Shown: positions 17,667-27,369, numbered from the stretch's first letter. The stretch is 64,000 nt of DNA from Bradyrhizobium sp. SZCCT0231 (GCF_018130245.1 NZ_JAFCKP010000001.1:682001-746000); one strand, 5' to 3'. The notes: generated by a model from the sequence alone, not told the origin. Made by a program: numbers and translations.

Positions 17667-19469
17667 ATGACCAAACTCACTCGTTTCTCGGTTGCGCCGC
17701 TGCACAGCATGACGCGGCACCTCGCTGATGTTGCGTCGGCCCGCGGCGCGCCTGATCTCGTCATATCAGGCGCGCGGGTGCTCTCGACCTATTCGGAGCG
17801 CATCCAGTCGAACCGCGAGGTCTGGATTACCGGAGGCCGCATAGCGGCGGTCAAGCCGGCAGGCGCAGCGAAAAAAGCTTGGCCCAACGTGCCGCTTTAC
17901 GACGCCGCCGGCGGCATCATCGCGCCGGGCCTCGTCGATCCGCACATCCATATCGAATCCTCGATGGTGACGGCCTGCGCCTATGCCGAGGCCGCGCTGC
18001 TCAACGGCACCACGACGATCTTTTGTGACAGCCACGAGATCGGCAATGTGATGGACGTCGCCGGCGTCGAGGCGATGCTGGAAGATGCGCGCGAGGCGCC
18101 GCTCTCGATCTTCCTGACGGTGCCGTCGACCGTCCCTGCGACTTCGGCGGAGCTCGAGACGGCGGGCGGCGACCTCACGCCGGACAAGATCGCCGGCCTA
18201 TTCGACCGCTGGCCCGAAGCGGTGGCGCTCGGTGAGAAGATGGACTTTGTGCCTGTGACAATGGGCGACGAGCGCAGCCACGCGATCCTCGCCGCCGCCT
18301 TGAAGCGGGGACGGCCGGTATCCGGCCATGTCTACGGCCGCGAATTCGTCGCGGCCTATGCGGCGAGCGGCGTCACCGACACGCATGAGGCGATCGACCG
18401 CGACATCGCCGACGATCTGCTCGACGCCGGCGTCTGGGTGTTCCTGCGCGGCGGTCCGCCGACGACGCCCTGGCATTCGCTGCCGCAGGCCATCCGGACG
18501 ATCACCGAGCTCGGGGCCTCGCATAAGCGCACGGCCGTGTGCACCGATGACCGCGACGCCGACGATCTGCTGCTGTTCGGGCTCGACTGGGTGGTGCGGG
18601 AGGCGGTGAAGGCGGGGATGTCGCCGGAGCAGGCCTGGTCGATGGGCTCGCTGCACGGCGCCACGCGCTTCGGGATGGACGGCGATATCGGCGGGCTCGG
18701 TGGCGGTCGCCGCGCCGATCTCGTGCTGATGGACGATCAGCTCAAGCCGCGATGCACCTGGTATGGCGGCGAGCTCGTGGTCGAGCACGGCAAGATCACT
18801 GAGAGCCTCGATCAGGCGCTGTCGCAGCGCTATCAATATCCGAAGGCGGCCTATGCGACGGTGAAGCTGCCGGAGAAGCTGAAGTTGACGCCGGAGCTGC
18901 CCGCGAAGGCCTGCACCGTCAACGCGATCAAGACCGCGCTGCCCGGCATCACGCTGATCCACGAGAAAGTGGCGATCGAACCCGCAAAAGACTGGCCGTC
19001 GCTGTTTGCACGTTACGGCCTCTGCTTCGTCGCGGTGGTCGAGCGTCACGGCAAGTCGGCGGGCAATGTCGCCCATGGCCTTCTCAAGGATTTCGGCCTG
19101 AAGCGCGGCGCGGTTGCCTCCAGCGTGGGGCATGACAGCCACAACATCATCGTCGCGGGCACCAACGAGGACGACATGCAGGTCGCCATCGCTGCGATCA
19201 AGGAGCAGCAAGGCGGCGTCTGCGTCGTCGCCGACGGCAAGGTGAGGGCGCTGGTTCAGCTGCCGATCGCCGGGCTCCTGTCCGACAAGCGCGTCACGGA
19301 GGTGGCCGAGGAGGTCAAGGTCCTGAAGAAAGAATGGGCCGAAGCCGGCTGCACCATCCCCTACATGGGCTTTAATTTGATTCCCCTATCGGTCATTCCG
19401 GAAATTCGCATTACCGACAAGGGACTCGTGCTGGTGCCGCAGATGGAATTGGCGCCGCTGTTCGAGTGA
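17667..19469 (+). CDS. ade: Adenine deaminase
   Basis: Converts adenine to hypoxanthine plus ammonia. 600 residues, amidohydrolase superfamily. The first metal site is in [14 protein letters not shown] (~residues 93-106). Then come [22 protein letters not shown] (~213-220) and [10 protein letters not shown] (~290). The C-terminal adenine-deaminase-specific region has [11 protein letters not shown] and [10 protein letters not shown] second ATG lies 14 codons in, but the longer start keeps an extended N-terminus seen in rhizobial enzymes. Followed by gcl, with a 153-bp gap. Confidence 0.93.
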   Translation: MTKLTRFSVAPLHSMTRHLADVASARGAPDLVISGARVLSTYSERIQSNREVWITGGRIAAVKPAGAAKKAWPNVPLYDAAGGIIAPGLVDPHIHIESSMVTACAYAEAALLNGTTTIFCDSHEIGNVMDVAGVEAMLEDAREAPLSIFLTVPSTVPATSAELETAGGDLTPDKIAGLFDRWPEAVALGEKMDFVPVTMGDERSHAILAAALKRGRPVSGHVYGREFVAAYAASGVTDTHEAIDRDIADDLLDAGVWVFLRGGPPTTPWHSLPQAIRTITELGASHKRTAVCTDDRDADDLLLFGLDWVVREAVKAGMSPEQAWSMGSLHGATRFGMDGDIGGLGGGRRADLVLMDDQLKPRCTWYGGELVVEHGKITESLDQALSQRYQYPKAAYATVKLPEKLKLTPELPAKACTVNAIKTALPGITLIHEKVAIEPAKDWPSLFARYGLCFVAVVERHGKSAGNVAHGLLKDFGLKRGAVASSVGHDSHNIIVAGTNEDDMQVAIAAIKEQQGGVCVVADGKVRALVQLPIAGLLSDKRVTEVAEEVKVLKKEWAEAGCTIPYMGFNLIPLSVIPEIRITDKGLVLVPQMELAPLFE

Positions 19470-19551
19470 TCCCTCTCTCACGCATTCCGCGATCTAACCG
19501 ATTGAGAACGGCGCGGTTTTTCTACGGCTGCCGCATCGTGGAAAATAAAAT

Positions 19552-19568
19552 CGATCTCGTTGAGATCG
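19552..19568. promoter_or_regulatory. 7-bp inverted repeat upstream of gcl
   Basis: CGATCTC-GTT-GAGATCG, perfect arms, 55 bp before the gcl start and next to an AT-rich GAAAATAAAAT. It may be an operator or a small leader hairpin. Confidence 0.3.
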
Positions 19569-19622
19569 GCTTCTGCGCATTCGATGATCTCGCTCGCTGA
19601 CGCAATTTGAGCGAGGTCCGAT

Positions 19623-21407
19623 ATGGCGAAGATGCGAGCCGTCGATGCAGCCGTTCGTATCCTGGAGAAGGAGGGCATCTCGACCGCCTTCGGTGTTCCC
19701 GGGGCTGCGATCAATCCGCTTTACTCGGCACTGAAGAAGCGCGGCTCGATCCGCCACATCCTGGCCCGCCATGTCGAGGGTGCCTCGCACATGGCCGAGG
19801 GCTATACCCGGGCGAAGGCCGGCAATATCGGCGTCTGCATCGGCACCTCAGGGCCGGCCGGCACCGACATGATCACCGGGCTCTATTCGGCGATCGCCGA
19901 TTCCATTCCGATCCTCTGCATCACCGGTCAGGCGCCGCGCGCGCGGCTCTACAAGGAAGACTTCCAGGCCGTCGACATCGAGTCGATCGCAAAGCCCGTG
20001 ACGAAATGGGCGGTGACGGTGCGTGAGCCTGCGCTGGTGCCGCGTGTGTTCAGCCAGGCCTTTCATGTGATGCGCTCGGGCCGGCCGGGGCCGGTGTTGA
20101 TCGACATGCCCCTCGACGTGCAGCTCGCCGAGATCGAGTTCGACGACGAGACCTATGAGCCGTTGCCGGTCTACAAGCCTGCCGCGACCCGCAAGCAGGT
20201 CGAGAAGGCGCTGGAGATGCTCAATTCCGCCGAACGGCCGCTGATCGTCGCGGGCGGCGGCATCATCAATGCCGACGCATCCGACCTGCTGGTCGAGTTC
20301 GCCGAGATCGCCAACGTGCCCGTGGTGCCGACGCTGATGGGATGGGGCGCGATCCCCGACGATCACGTGCTGATGGCCGGCATGGTGGGCCTGCAGACCA
20401 GCCATCGCTACGGCAATGCCACGCTGCTGGAATCCGACTTCGTGCTCGGCATCGGCAACCGCTGGGCCAACCGCCATACCGGCTCGGTCGAGACCTACAC
20501 CAAGGGCCGCAAATTCGTTCACGTGGACATCGAGCCGACCCAGATCGGGCGCGTGTTCAATCCCGATCTCGGCATCGTCTCGGACGCCAGGGCCGCGCTG
20601 GAGCTGTTCGTCACCGTCGCTAGGGAGTGGCGCCGGTCAGGCAGGCTTCGCGAGCGCCAGGCGTGGCCCGCGGCCTGTCGCGACCGCAAGAAGACGATGC
20701 TGCGCAAGAGCCATTTCGACAACGTCCCGATCAAGCCGCAGCGCGTCTATGAGGAGATGAACAAGGCGTTCGGCCGCGACACGACTTATGTCACCGTCAT
20801 CGGACTGTCGCAGATCGCCGGCGCGCAGTTCCTGGGCGTCTACAAGCCGCGCAACTGGATCAACGCGGGGCAGGCGGGTCCGCTCGGCTGGACGCTGCCC
20901 GCTGCTCTCGGCGTGCGCGCGGCATGTCCGGATCGGGAGATCGTCGCGTTGTCGGGCGACTACGACTTTCAGTTCCTGATCGAGGAGCTCGCGGTCGGCG
21001 CGCAGTTCAATCTGCCCTACATCCACGTCGTCGTAAACAATTCCTATCTCGGCCTGATCCGCCAGGCCCAGCGCGGCTTCGACATGGACTATCACGTCCA
21101 GCTCTCTTTCGAGAACATCAACGCGCCCGAGATCGGCGCCTACGGCGTCGACCATGTCGCGGTCGCCGAAGGCCTCGGCTGCAAGGCGATCCGCGTCACC
21201 CGCCCTGAGGACACCCAGGCGGCCTTCGCCACCGCGCGCGAATTGATGGCAAAGCACCGCGTGCCCGTGGTGGTCGAGTTCATTCTCGAACGCGTCACCA
21301 ACATCGCGATGGGCACCGAGATCGACAACATCGTCGAGTTCGAGGAGGTTCTGGATCTTCCGCTCGACGAAGTCGGCACCACGCGCGCGTTGCAGCCGGC
21401 GGAATAG
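19623..21407 (+). CDS. gcl: Glyoxylate carboligase (tartronate-semialdehyde synthase)
   Basis: Condenses two glyoxylates to tartronate semialdehyde and CO2 with ThDP and FAD. 594 residues. The hallmark of this enzyme is visible. The usual catalytic Glu of ThDP enzymes is replaced by Val51 ([13 protein letters not shown]). The PP domain has LSGDYDFQF ... [11 protein letters not shown]. First gene of gcl-hyi-glxR. GCGAGG precedes the ATG. It connects to glyoxylate made from purines (note the upstream adenine deaminase), glycolate or oxalate. Confidence 0.96.
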   Translation: MAKMRAVDAAVRILEKEGISTAFGVPGAAINPLYSALKKRGSIRHILARHVEGASHMAEGYTRAKAGNIGVCIGTSGPAGTDMITGLYSAIADSIPILCITGQAPRARLYKEDFQAVDIESIAKPVTKWAVTVREPALVPRVFSQAFHVMRSGRPGPVLIDMPLDVQLAEIEFDDETYEPLPVYKPAATRKQVEKALEMLNSAERPLIVAGGGIINADASDLLVEFAEIANVPVVPTLMGWGAIPDDHVLMAGMVGLQTSHRYGNATLLESDFVLGIGNRWANRHTGSVETYTKGRKFVHVDIEPTQIGRVFNPDLGIVSDARAALELFVTVAREWRRSGRLRERQAWPAACRDRKKTMLRKSHFDNVPIKPQRVYEEMNKAFGRDTTYVTVIGLSQIAGAQFLGVYKPRNWINAGQAGPLGWTLPAALGVRAACPDREIVALSGDYDFQFLIEELAVGAQFNLPYIHVVVNNSYLGLIRQAQRGFDMDYHVQLSFENINAPEIGAYGVDHVAVAEGLGCKAIRVTRPEDTQAAFATARELMAKHRVPVVVEFILERVTNIAMGTEIDNIVEFEEVLDLPLDEVGTTRALQPAE

Positions 21408-21418
21408 GGGAGAGCATC

Positions 21419-22204
21419 ATGCCGAAATTTGCCGCCAACCTCACCATGCTCTTCAACGAGATGCCGTTCCTCGACCGCTTTGCCGCGGCGAAAGCGGCGG
21501 GTTTTGCCGGGGTCGAATATCTCTTCCCCTATGATTTCGACAAGGCGCCGCTGCGCGAGCAGCTCGAGGCCCACGGCCTGACGCAGGTGCTGCATAATCT
21601 CCCCGCAGGCAATTGGGCAGCGGGCGAGCGCGGCATCGCGATCCTGCCAGACCGCACCGCCGAATTCCGCGACGGCGTATTCCGCGCGATCGACTATGCC
21701 AAGGCGCTCGATTGCGAGCAGCTCAATTGCCTCGTCGGCATCGCTCCTGTCGACGCCGATCCGCGCGAGCTTCAAGAGACCCTGGTCGGAAACTTGCGCT
21801 TCGCGGCCTCGACGCTGGCGCGGGAGAACATCAAGCTGCTGGTCGAGCCCATCAATACGCTCGACATTCCCGGCTTCTATCTGAGCGGCACCGAGCAGGC
21901 GGTGCTGCTGATCTCGGAGGTGCGCTCGAACAACCTCTTCATCCAGTACGACATCTATCACATGCAGATCATGGAGGGCGATCTCGCCCGCACCATGCAG
22001 GAATATCTGCCCCAGATCGCCCACATCCAGCTCGCCGACAATCCCGGCCGCCACGAGCCCGGCACCGGCGAGATCAACTATCCCTTCCTGTTCCGCCACC
22101 TCGACGCGATCGGCTATCGCGGCTGGATCGGCTGCGAATACAAGCCGCGCACAACGACGCTGGAAGGCCTCTCCTGGCACGCGGCGCAGACGTTCGAGAC
22201 GTGA
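21419..22204 (+). CDS. hyi: Hydroxypyruvate isomerase
   Basis: Interconverts hydroxypyruvate and tartronate semialdehyde. 261 residues, xylose-isomerase-like TIM barrel. The sequence MPKFAANLTMLFNEMPFLDRF is typical of Hyi. Catalytic Glu pairs lie in LLVEPINTLDIPGFYL and GWIGCEYKP, with metal-binding DIYHMQIMEGDL and HIQLADNPGRHEPGTGE. It starts 11 bp after gcl, clearly in the same operon. Confidence 0.95.
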   Translation: MPKFAANLTMLFNEMPFLDRFAAAKAAGFAGVEYLFPYDFDKAPLREQLEAHGLTQVLHNLPAGNWAAGERGIAILPDRTAEFRDGVFRAIDYAKALDCEQLNCLVGIAPVDADPRELQETLVGNLRFAASTLARENIKLLVEPINTLDIPGFYLSGTEQAVLLISEVRSNNLFIQYDIYHMQIMEGDLARTMQEYLPQIAHIQLADNPGRHEPGTGEINYPFLFRHLDAIGYRGWIGCEYKPRTTTLEGLSWHAAQTFET

Positions 22205-22240
22205 GATTTAGGGCCAGATGCGGCCGCGATGACGGTGCGC

Positions 22241-22363
22241 TCCCTCTCCCGCTTGCGGGAGAGGGTGTTCTCCGCGATGGGATCCTTGCGGAAGAAATCC
22301 CAACGTGGAGAGAACCCTCACCCGGCGCTCCGCGCCGACCTCTCCCGCAAGCGGGAGAGGTGC
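22241..22363. repeat. Palindromic 'cctctccc' intergenic repeat
   Basis: Hairpin CCCTCTCCCGCTTGCGGGAG at the left and its partner CTCTCCCGCAAGCGGGAGAG at the right, with a partly paired centre (AACCCTCACCCGG). It lies within the gcl-hyi-glxR transcript, between hyi and glxR. Confidence 0.7.
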
Positions 22364-22412
22364 ACCGAATGCGTGGATGAATTCTGCTACCCCAACTGTG
22401 AGAAATCAAACT

Positions 22413-23300
22413 ATGACCAATATCGGCTTCATCGGACTTGGCACCATGGGACGGCCGATGGCCGGCCATCTTCTGACTGCGGGCCATCGGGTTCTCCTGC
22501 ATGACGTCGCATCGGTCGCGCCTGAGCTGATCGCGGCCGGCGGTGTCGCCTGCAAATCGGCCAGGGAAGTCGCAGAGCAGGCGAACGCCGTCATCATCAT
22601 GGTGCCGGATACGCCGCATGTCGAAGCCGTGCTGTTCGGCAAGGAGGGCGTCGCGAGCGGCATCTCCAAGGGCAAGATCGTCGTCGACATGAGCTCGATC
22701 TCGCCGCTGGCGACGAAGGAGTTCGCGAAGAAGATCGAGGCGCTGGGTGCGGATTATCTCGATGCGCCGGTGTCGGGCGGGGAGGTCGGGGCAAAAGCTG
22801 CGAGTCTGACCATCATGGTTGGCGGGCCGGAGCGGGCCTTCGGCACCATGAAGCCGATCTTCGACAAGATGGGCAAGAATGTCACGCATGTCGGCGCCAA
22901 TGGCGACGGCCAGACGACGAAGGTCGCCAACCAGATCATCGTCGCGCTGACGATCGAGGCGGTGAGCGAAGCGCTGTTGTTCGCATCCAAGGCCGGCGCG
23001 AATCCTGCGCTGGTGCGCAAGGCGCTGATGGGCGGCTTTGCCTCGTCGCGGATTCTCGAAGTGCATGGCGAGCGCATGGTGAAGCGCAATTTCGATCCGG
23101 GCTTCCGCATCGAGCTGCACCAGAAGGATCTCAACCTCGCGCTCGAAGGCGCGCGCGCACTCGGCCTCTCGCTGCCGAGCACGGCGGTGGCGCAGCAATT
23201 GTTCTCGTCCTGCACCGCGCATGGCGGCAAGGCCTGGGATCACTCGGCCATGGTGCGGGCGCTGGAACTGATGGCGGGCCACGAGATCGCCGCAACCTGA
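22413..23300 (+). CDS. glxR: 2-hydroxy-3-oxopropionate (tartronate semialdehyde) reductase
   Basis: Reduces tartronate semialdehyde to D-glycerate, finishing the glyoxylate-to-glycerate route. 295 residues, beta-hydroxyacid dehydrogenase family. It has a Rossmann nucleotide motif GFIGLGTMGRPMAGHL, the substrate-binding DAPVSGGEVGAKAASL, and the catalytic Lys in TTKVANQIIVALTIEAVSEAL. The true start is the ATG at 22413. The upstream in-frame extension lies within the palindromic repeat and would remove the Rossmann motif from its usual terminal position. Confidence 0.93.
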   Translation: MTNIGFIGLGTMGRPMAGHLLTAGHRVLLHDVASVAPELIAAGGVACKSAREVAEQANAVIIMVPDTPHVEAVLFGKEGVASGISKGKIVVDMSSISPLATKEFAKKIEALGADYLDAPVSGGEVGAKAASLTIMVGGPERAFGTMKPIFDKMGKNVTHVGANGDGQTTKVANQIIVALTIEAVSEALLFASKAGANPALVRKALMGGFASSRILEVHGERMVKRNFDPGFRIELHQKDLNLALEGARALGLSLPSTAVAQQLFSSCTAHGGKAWDHSAMVRALELMAGHEIAAT

Positions 23301-23302
23301 AC

Positions 23303-23317
23303 TGTTACGCGGTAACA
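23303..23317. promoter_or_regulatory. TGTTAC-GCG-GTAACA inverted repeat
   Basis: A perfect 6-bp palindrome starting 2 bp after the glxR stop and 101 bp before the DUF1236 gene. Either an operator for the latter or a small hairpin. No further evidence. Confidence 0.3.
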
Positions 23318-23417
23318 CTCTCCAGATGTGTGATGCATCTTTCGTCGCGGGGGAACCGGAACAATGGTCCGGCCCCGCGGGTTGAAGCTGCACAACAATC
23401 ACTGGAGGCGTAAGGAT

Positions 23418-23801
23418 ATGAAAACCCGTCTTGCGATTACGGTGGCTGCCGCCTCGCTGCTGGCGTCGAGCGCAGCCTTTGCCCAGTCGACCACCGAAAA
23501 GGGCGCCCGAGACGGCGCGCGTGCGGGTGGCGACATCGGCGGCCCGATCGGCGCGATGGTCGGCGGCACCGTCGGTGCGGCCGTCGGCGCGGGGCTCGAA
23601 ATTCCGAATGCGGTGCTGGGCGGAATCCCGCGTAATGACTCCGTCGTGATTCACGAGCGCGTCGTCGTCGGTGAGCCGCTGCCTCCGACCGTGGTGCTGC
23701 GGCCCGTGCCGAACTACACCGAGTATCGCTATGCGGTCGTGAACGATCGCCGCGTGATCGTCGAGCCGCGCACGCGCCGCGTGGTCAGGATCATCGACTG
23801 A
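23418..23801 (+). CDS. Small exported DUF1236-type protein
   Basis: 127 residues. The ATG follows GGAGGCGTAAGGAT. The signal peptide is MKTRLAITVAAASLLASSAAF with cleavage near AFA-QS. A glycine-zipper-like stretch (ARAGGDIGGPIGAMVGGTVG) comes next. The C-terminal domain (PPTVVLRPVPNYTEYRYAVV and VIVEPRTRRVVRIID) is the DUF1236 pattern common in Bradyrhizobium and Methylobacterium. Periplasmic or membrane-associated, function unknown. Monocistronic. Confidence 0.85.
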   Translation: MKTRLAITVAAASLLASSAAFAQSTTEKGARDGARAGGDIGGPIGAMVGGTVGAAVGAGLEIPNAVLGGIPRNDSVVIHERVVVGEPLPPTVVLRPVPNYTEYRYAVVNDRRVIVEPRTRRVVRIID

Positions 23802-23826
23802 TCTGCGTAACCCGATACGCTGGTTG

Positions 23827-23857
23827 AGGCCCTGCGGAGTGTCACTCCGCGGGGCCT
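23827..23857. terminator. Bidirectional hairpin between convergent genes
   Basis: AGGCCCTGCGGAGTG pairs with CACTCCGCGGGGCCT (14 of 15 positions). The hairpin lies between the DUF1236 stop and the convergent VanZ-like gene and overlaps the latter's last codons. The T-tract is weak (TTCGCTTGT), so termination strength is uncertain. Confidence 0.5.
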
Positions 23858-24219
23858 TCGCTTGTCACGGCGGAGCTTGTGCGAAAGCGCGTGAGCAGCC
23901 AATCGGCCGCGGCCGCGAGCGCAAAGCCGATCCAGGCGGTGGCGGCATCGACCAGAAAATCCTCCAGCCGGGCGTGGCGTCCGGGTGCCCAAAATTGCAT
24001 CAGCTCGAGCACGCCAATCAGGACGATCGCGGCCGCTGCGCTCAGCAGCCGCCGGCGCGGATAGGCGAGGCCGAAGGCCAATCCCACCAGGATGAAGGCA
24101 AGCGCATGTTCGCCGTCCTGGCCGAGGTCGGAATGAGGCCGCAGGCCGGGGGGACCTAGAGTGGCGAAAGTGACGGCGGCCGCGAGCAGCCAGGCAAAGG
24201 TACGAATGAAAAAGGACAT
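23842..24219 (-). CDS. VanZ-like small membrane protein
   Basis: 125 residues with about four hydrophobic helices. The sequence LGQDGEHALAFILVGLAFGLAYP, then VLELMQFWAPGRHARLEDFLVDAATAWIGF, matches the VanZ-like pattern (H...AF, E..Q...PGR...D...N/D..G). Cytoplasmic-membrane protein of unknown role. Not in an operon. Confidence 0.8.
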   Translation of the reverse strand: MSFFIRTFAWLLAAAVTFATLGPPGLRPHSDLGQDGEHALAFILVGLAFGLAYPRRRLLSAAAAIVLIGVLELMQFWAPGRHARLEDFLVDAATAWIGFALAAAADWLLTRFRTSSAVTSEGPAE

Positions 24220-24295
24220 CCGGACCGCTTAGCACGGATTTGGTCGGGTTGTCGCGAGGCTGGTATCAGATCGCCGTGTAGTTAATGACAAAATG

Positions 24296-24904
24296 TCAGA
24301 GCGGCTCGCGCACGCCCAGGCCGTGCATGAAGCGTTCCCGGATCTGCACGGGGTCGCGGCGGGTGGTGCCCACGCCCGGCTTATCGTCGATCCTGACGCC
24401 GATCAGGTTGGGCTCGGAGGCAGCCATCGCATCGTCGACCAGCCGCTCGAAATCCTCCTCGTCCGCGGCCCAGGCGCTGTTGGCAAGACCGGAGCCGATG
24501 GCGATGGCGACGATGTCGGCGACGTTCGCTGCCGGTGTCGGCTGCGCGCCGGTGATCTGGTAGATGCCGTTGTCCATCACGATCATCGTGAGGTTCTTCG
24601 GCTTCAGGGCTGCAATCGTCGACAGCGCGCCGAGCTGCATCAAGAGCGAGCCGTCGCCTTCGAGCGCGAAGACGCGGCGCTCGGGCTGCGCCAGCGCCAC
24701 GCCAAGCGCGATCGAGAAGGCGAGGCCCATGCTGCCGAGCATGTAGAAGTTCTGCGGGCGGTGGCCGGCGGCCCAGAGATCGAAATTGGTGTTGCCGATG
24801 CCGCCGATCACGGCTTCCTCGTTTCGGAGCTTTGCGATCAGGCGCGAGGTGACGTCGAACCGGTTCATCACCTTGGTGTTGCGATTGTCCAATTCTTGAT
24901 TCAT
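24296..24904 (-). CDS. ThDP-dependent 2-oxoacid decarboxylase, beta (PP) subunit, sulfopyruvate/phosphonopyruvate type
   Basis: 202 residues containing only the pyrophosphate-binding half of a ThDP decarboxylase: LEGDGSLLMQLGALSTIAAL ... MIVMDNGIYQITG is the GDG-N ThDP motif. The partner half is encoded 10 bp upstream on the same strand. Split subunits of this size are known for sulfopyruvate decarboxylase (ComD/ComE) and related phosphonopyruvate decarboxylases. The substrate cannot be read from the sequence. Confidence 0.85.
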   Translation of the reverse strand: MNQELDNRNTKVMNRFDVTSRLIAKLRNEEAVIGGIGNTNFDLWAAGHRPQNFYMLGSMGLAFSIALGVALAQPERRVFALEGDGSLLMQLGALSTIAALKPKNLTMIVMDNGIYQITGAQPTPAANVADIVAIAIGSGLANSAWAADEEDFERLVDDAMAASEPNLIGVRIDDKPGVGTTRRDPVQIRERFMHGLGVREPL

Positions 24905-24914
24905 TTGGCTGGCC

Positions 24915-25481
24915 TCACTTGTCGAAGACCTTGCCGCCGGTGAGCAGCGGGTTGAGGATCAGCGCCACCGGCGCCTGCGTGGTGACGGCCTGCTTGATCG
25001 AGCGGTCGGCAATGAATTCGAGCTCGTCGAGCCGGGTGATGGTGTGGTGCTCCAACGCCAGCGAATCCAGCACCGGGCGCATGGTGCGGCAGACCAATGA
25101 CTGGCCGTAGTTGAACTCGCCGAGCGTGCCGCGCTCGGACACGAACATGATCAGCGGAATCTGGTAGGGCACCGCGAGCGAGGCCAGCACGTTGGCGAGC
25201 GTGGCAAAGCCGGAGGTCTGCATCAGCACCGCGCCGCGCCGGCCACCCATCCAGGCGCCCGAGACGATGCCGACCGCTTCCTCCTCGCGGGCGGTGGCGA
25301 AGGTGGTGAAGAAGGGATCGGCGTGCAGGTTCTTGATCAGCGGCGTCAGCACGCGGTCGGGGACGTAAGGGATCAGGCTGATCTCGTTCCGCTTCAGGGT
25401 CTGCAGGACGATGCCGTGCCAGCTTCTGTCGCCGGCTCCCTGGGTTGCCTGGGACGAGGTCTGTTGCTCCGCAATCGCCAT
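24915..25481 (-). CDS. ThDP-dependent 2-oxoacid decarboxylase, alpha (PYR) subunit
   Basis: 188 residues from the ATG at 25481 (MAIAEQQTSS; GAGGA just upstream). The much longer upstream frame has no ribosome site and non-conserved, Arg-rich sequence. Contains the PYR-domain Glu in TAREEEAVGIVSGAWMGG and MQTSGFATLANVLASL, typical of ComD-like subunits. Translated together with the beta subunit (10-bp gap). Divergent from a 2-hydroxyacid dehydrogenase gene with 244 bp between them. Confidence 0.85.
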   Translation of the reverse strand: MAIAEQQTSSQATQGAGDRSWHGIVLQTLKRNEISLIPYVPDRVLTPLIKNLHADPFFTTFATAREEEAVGIVSGAWMGGRRGAVLMQTSGFATLANVLASLAVPYQIPLIMFVSERGTLGEFNYGQSLVCRTMRPVLDSLALEHHTITRLDELEFIADRSIKQAVTTQAPVALILNPLLTGGKVFDK

Positions 25482-25725
25482 TGCGTCCTCCCTGGGGCCG
25501 CGCATGCTTCTTGGTTCTGGCCGTCGCGGCGGTCTGCCGAACTTGACGCGGGCAGCGGGATTGTCAACATGTCCGCGCCGGTACCGTGATCTGCGCCAGA
25601 AGGCCTGCCGGGGCGGGCACCGCAATGTCATAAGTGCGGCAACGAAGAAACGGGAGGAAGCACCGGAGGGAGCGCGTCGCGCCGACCTTGCCAAGCTCCC
25701 TCGCGAGCGAGCCGGAAGGGTCCTG

Positions 25726-26775
25726 ATGTCCGTCAACAACAAGCGCGTCTTCTACGTCAAATATCTGGCCAATCCGATCTATATCGACATCCTGAAGGCG
25801 CGACCCGACGTCCGGCTCGATCGGATCGAGAACGAGAGCCCTGAAGATTTCTATGCGCCGATCCTGAGCGCGGCCCATGTCTACCAGATCGGCGCGGCCC
25901 GCGACGAGCTGGCACCGCATTTCCACGTCGATGCCGCCTTCCTGAAGCGGACGCCGAATTTGCTGCTGGTCTCCAGCAATGGCGCCGGCTTCGATCCCGT
26001 CGACGTCGAGGCCTGCACGGAGGCGGGCGTCGTAGTCGTCAACCAGTCCGGCGGCAACGCCCATTCGGTCGCCGAGCATGCGCTGGCGATGATGCTGACG
26101 CTGTCCAAGCGGATCATCCAGTCCGACCGGCGCCTGCGCCGCGAACGCGACGTCAACCGCAACGATCTCGTCGGCAACGAGGTCGAGCACAAGACCGTCG
26201 GCATCATCGGCCTCGGCAATGTCGGTCGCCGCATCGCCGCGCTGTGCAAGGGCCTGCTCGGCATGAAGGTGCTGGCCTATGATCCGTACCTTACGGCCGA
26301 GGTGATGGCGGAGCGGGGCGGCGAGAAGGTCGAGCTCGACGAGCTGCTGCGCCGCGCCGATTTTGTCTCGATCTCCTGCCCGCTGAACAAGAGTAGCCGC
26401 AACATGATCAGCGTGCGCGAATTCGCGCTGATGCAGCCGCATGCCTATTTCATAACCACCGCGCGCGGCTTCATCCACGACGAGGATGCGCTGCTCCAGG
26501 CGCTGCGCGACAAGCGCATTGCGGGTGCCGGCCTCGACGTCTGGTCCAAGGAGCCGCCGCCGCCGGAGCATCCGCTGCTTCAGTTCGATAACGTGCTGGC
26601 GAGCCCGCACACGGCAGGCGTCACCATCGAGGCGCGCCAGAACATGGGCCGCATCGCCGCCGAACAGGTGCTGGATGTGCTCGACGGCAAGCGCCCGCCG
26701 CGCATCATCAATCCCGAGGTCTGGCCGCGTTATGCGGAGCGCTTCAAGCAGGCTTTTGGGGTGACGCCGGGCTAG
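25726..26775 (+). CDS. D-isomer-specific 2-hydroxyacid dehydrogenase (SerA/GyaR-like)
   Basis: 349 residues. The ATG at 25726 follows GGAAGGG. The ~105-codon upstream extension is rejected as Arg-rich, non-family sequence running through the divergent promoter. The NAD site is VGIIGLGNVGRRIA (~160-175). The catalytic Arg is in TTARGFIHDEDALLQAL, with the Glu ~30 residues later and the His in ASPHTAGVT. Interconverts a 2-hydroxyacid and 2-oxoacid. Because it is divergent from a 2-oxoacid decarboxylase, the two may act in sequence on the same compound (inference). Confidence 0.9.
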   Translation: MSVNNKRVFYVKYLANPIYIDILKARPDVRLDRIENESPEDFYAPILSAAHVYQIGAARDELAPHFHVDAAFLKRTPNLLLVSSNGAGFDPVDVEACTEAGVVVVNQSGGNAHSVAEHALAMMLTLSKRIIQSDRRLRRERDVNRNDLVGNEVEHKTVGIIGLGNVGRRIAALCKGLLGMKVLAYDPYLTAEVMAERGGEKVELDELLRRADFVSISCPLNKSSRNMISVREFALMQPHAYFITTARGFIHDEDALLQALRDKRIAGAGLDVWSKEPPPPEHPLLQFDNVLASPHTAGVTIEARQNMGRIAAEQVLDVLDGKRPPRIINPEVWPRYAERFKQAFGVTPG

Positions 26776-26892
26776 GGGCGCGCGAAGCCTAGTCGCGCGC
26801 CGATCGTTGGTTATGAGGATGAAAACAGAAAGCGGCGGATTTTACTGATGGCGTGAATGAACGTGTATGACTTGTCCTGTAGATCAGGGAAC

Positions 26893-27333
26893 ATGAGCAT
26901 ACTTTCGATTGCGACATCCGGACTTTCTGCGGCGAGTTTGCGCGTGAACGTGGCCGCGAGCAATATCGCCAACATCAGCACGACCGGCCCGCTACCCGCG
27001 TCAGGCGGATCGAGCGCATCGGCCGGTGCGGGCATCGCTCCAACGTTTCCTGCAGCCTACGTGCCGTTACGAGTCGACCAGGTCTCCCAGTCGAGCGGTT
27101 CGACGCCGGGCGGTACGGTTGCGACCGTATCGACGGTGTCGCCGAGCTATACCGCGCAATCCGACCCGAGCGCTCCCTTCGCAAACCAGGACGGCCTGGT
27201 CGCAGCGCCGAATGTCGATCTTGCTAGCGAATTCGCTCAGCTGGCGACCGCAAAGTACAGCTTCATTGCCAATGCGAAGGTCATTCAGGCCTACGCCGAG
27301 ACGGAAGACACGCTCCTCGACATCAAGGCGTGA
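26893..27333 (+). CDS. Orphan flagellar basal-body rod-like (FlgC-type) protein
   Basis: 146 residues from the ATG at 26893 (CAGGGAAC just before). An N-terminal rod motif MSILSIATSGLSAASLRVNVAASNIAN and a C-terminal LASEFAQLATAKYSFIANAKVIQAYAETEDTLLDIKA are the paired heptad-like ends of FlgB/FlgC/FlgG axial proteins. The middle is Ser/Gly/Pro-rich and lacks the usual FlgC core. No other flagellar gene is near. May be a duplicated axial protein or an exported protein using the flagellar signal. Confidence 0.8.
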   Translation: MSILSIATSGLSAASLRVNVAASNIANISTTGPLPASGGSSASAGAGIAPTFPAAYVPLRVDQVSQSSGSTPGGTVATVSTVSPSYTAQSDPSAPFANQDGLVAAPNVDLASEFAQLATAKYSFIANAKVIQAYAETEDTLLDIKA

Positions 27334-27369
27334 GGGTTGACGTCGGCCGCGTCTCGCCAGCCTGGGCCA

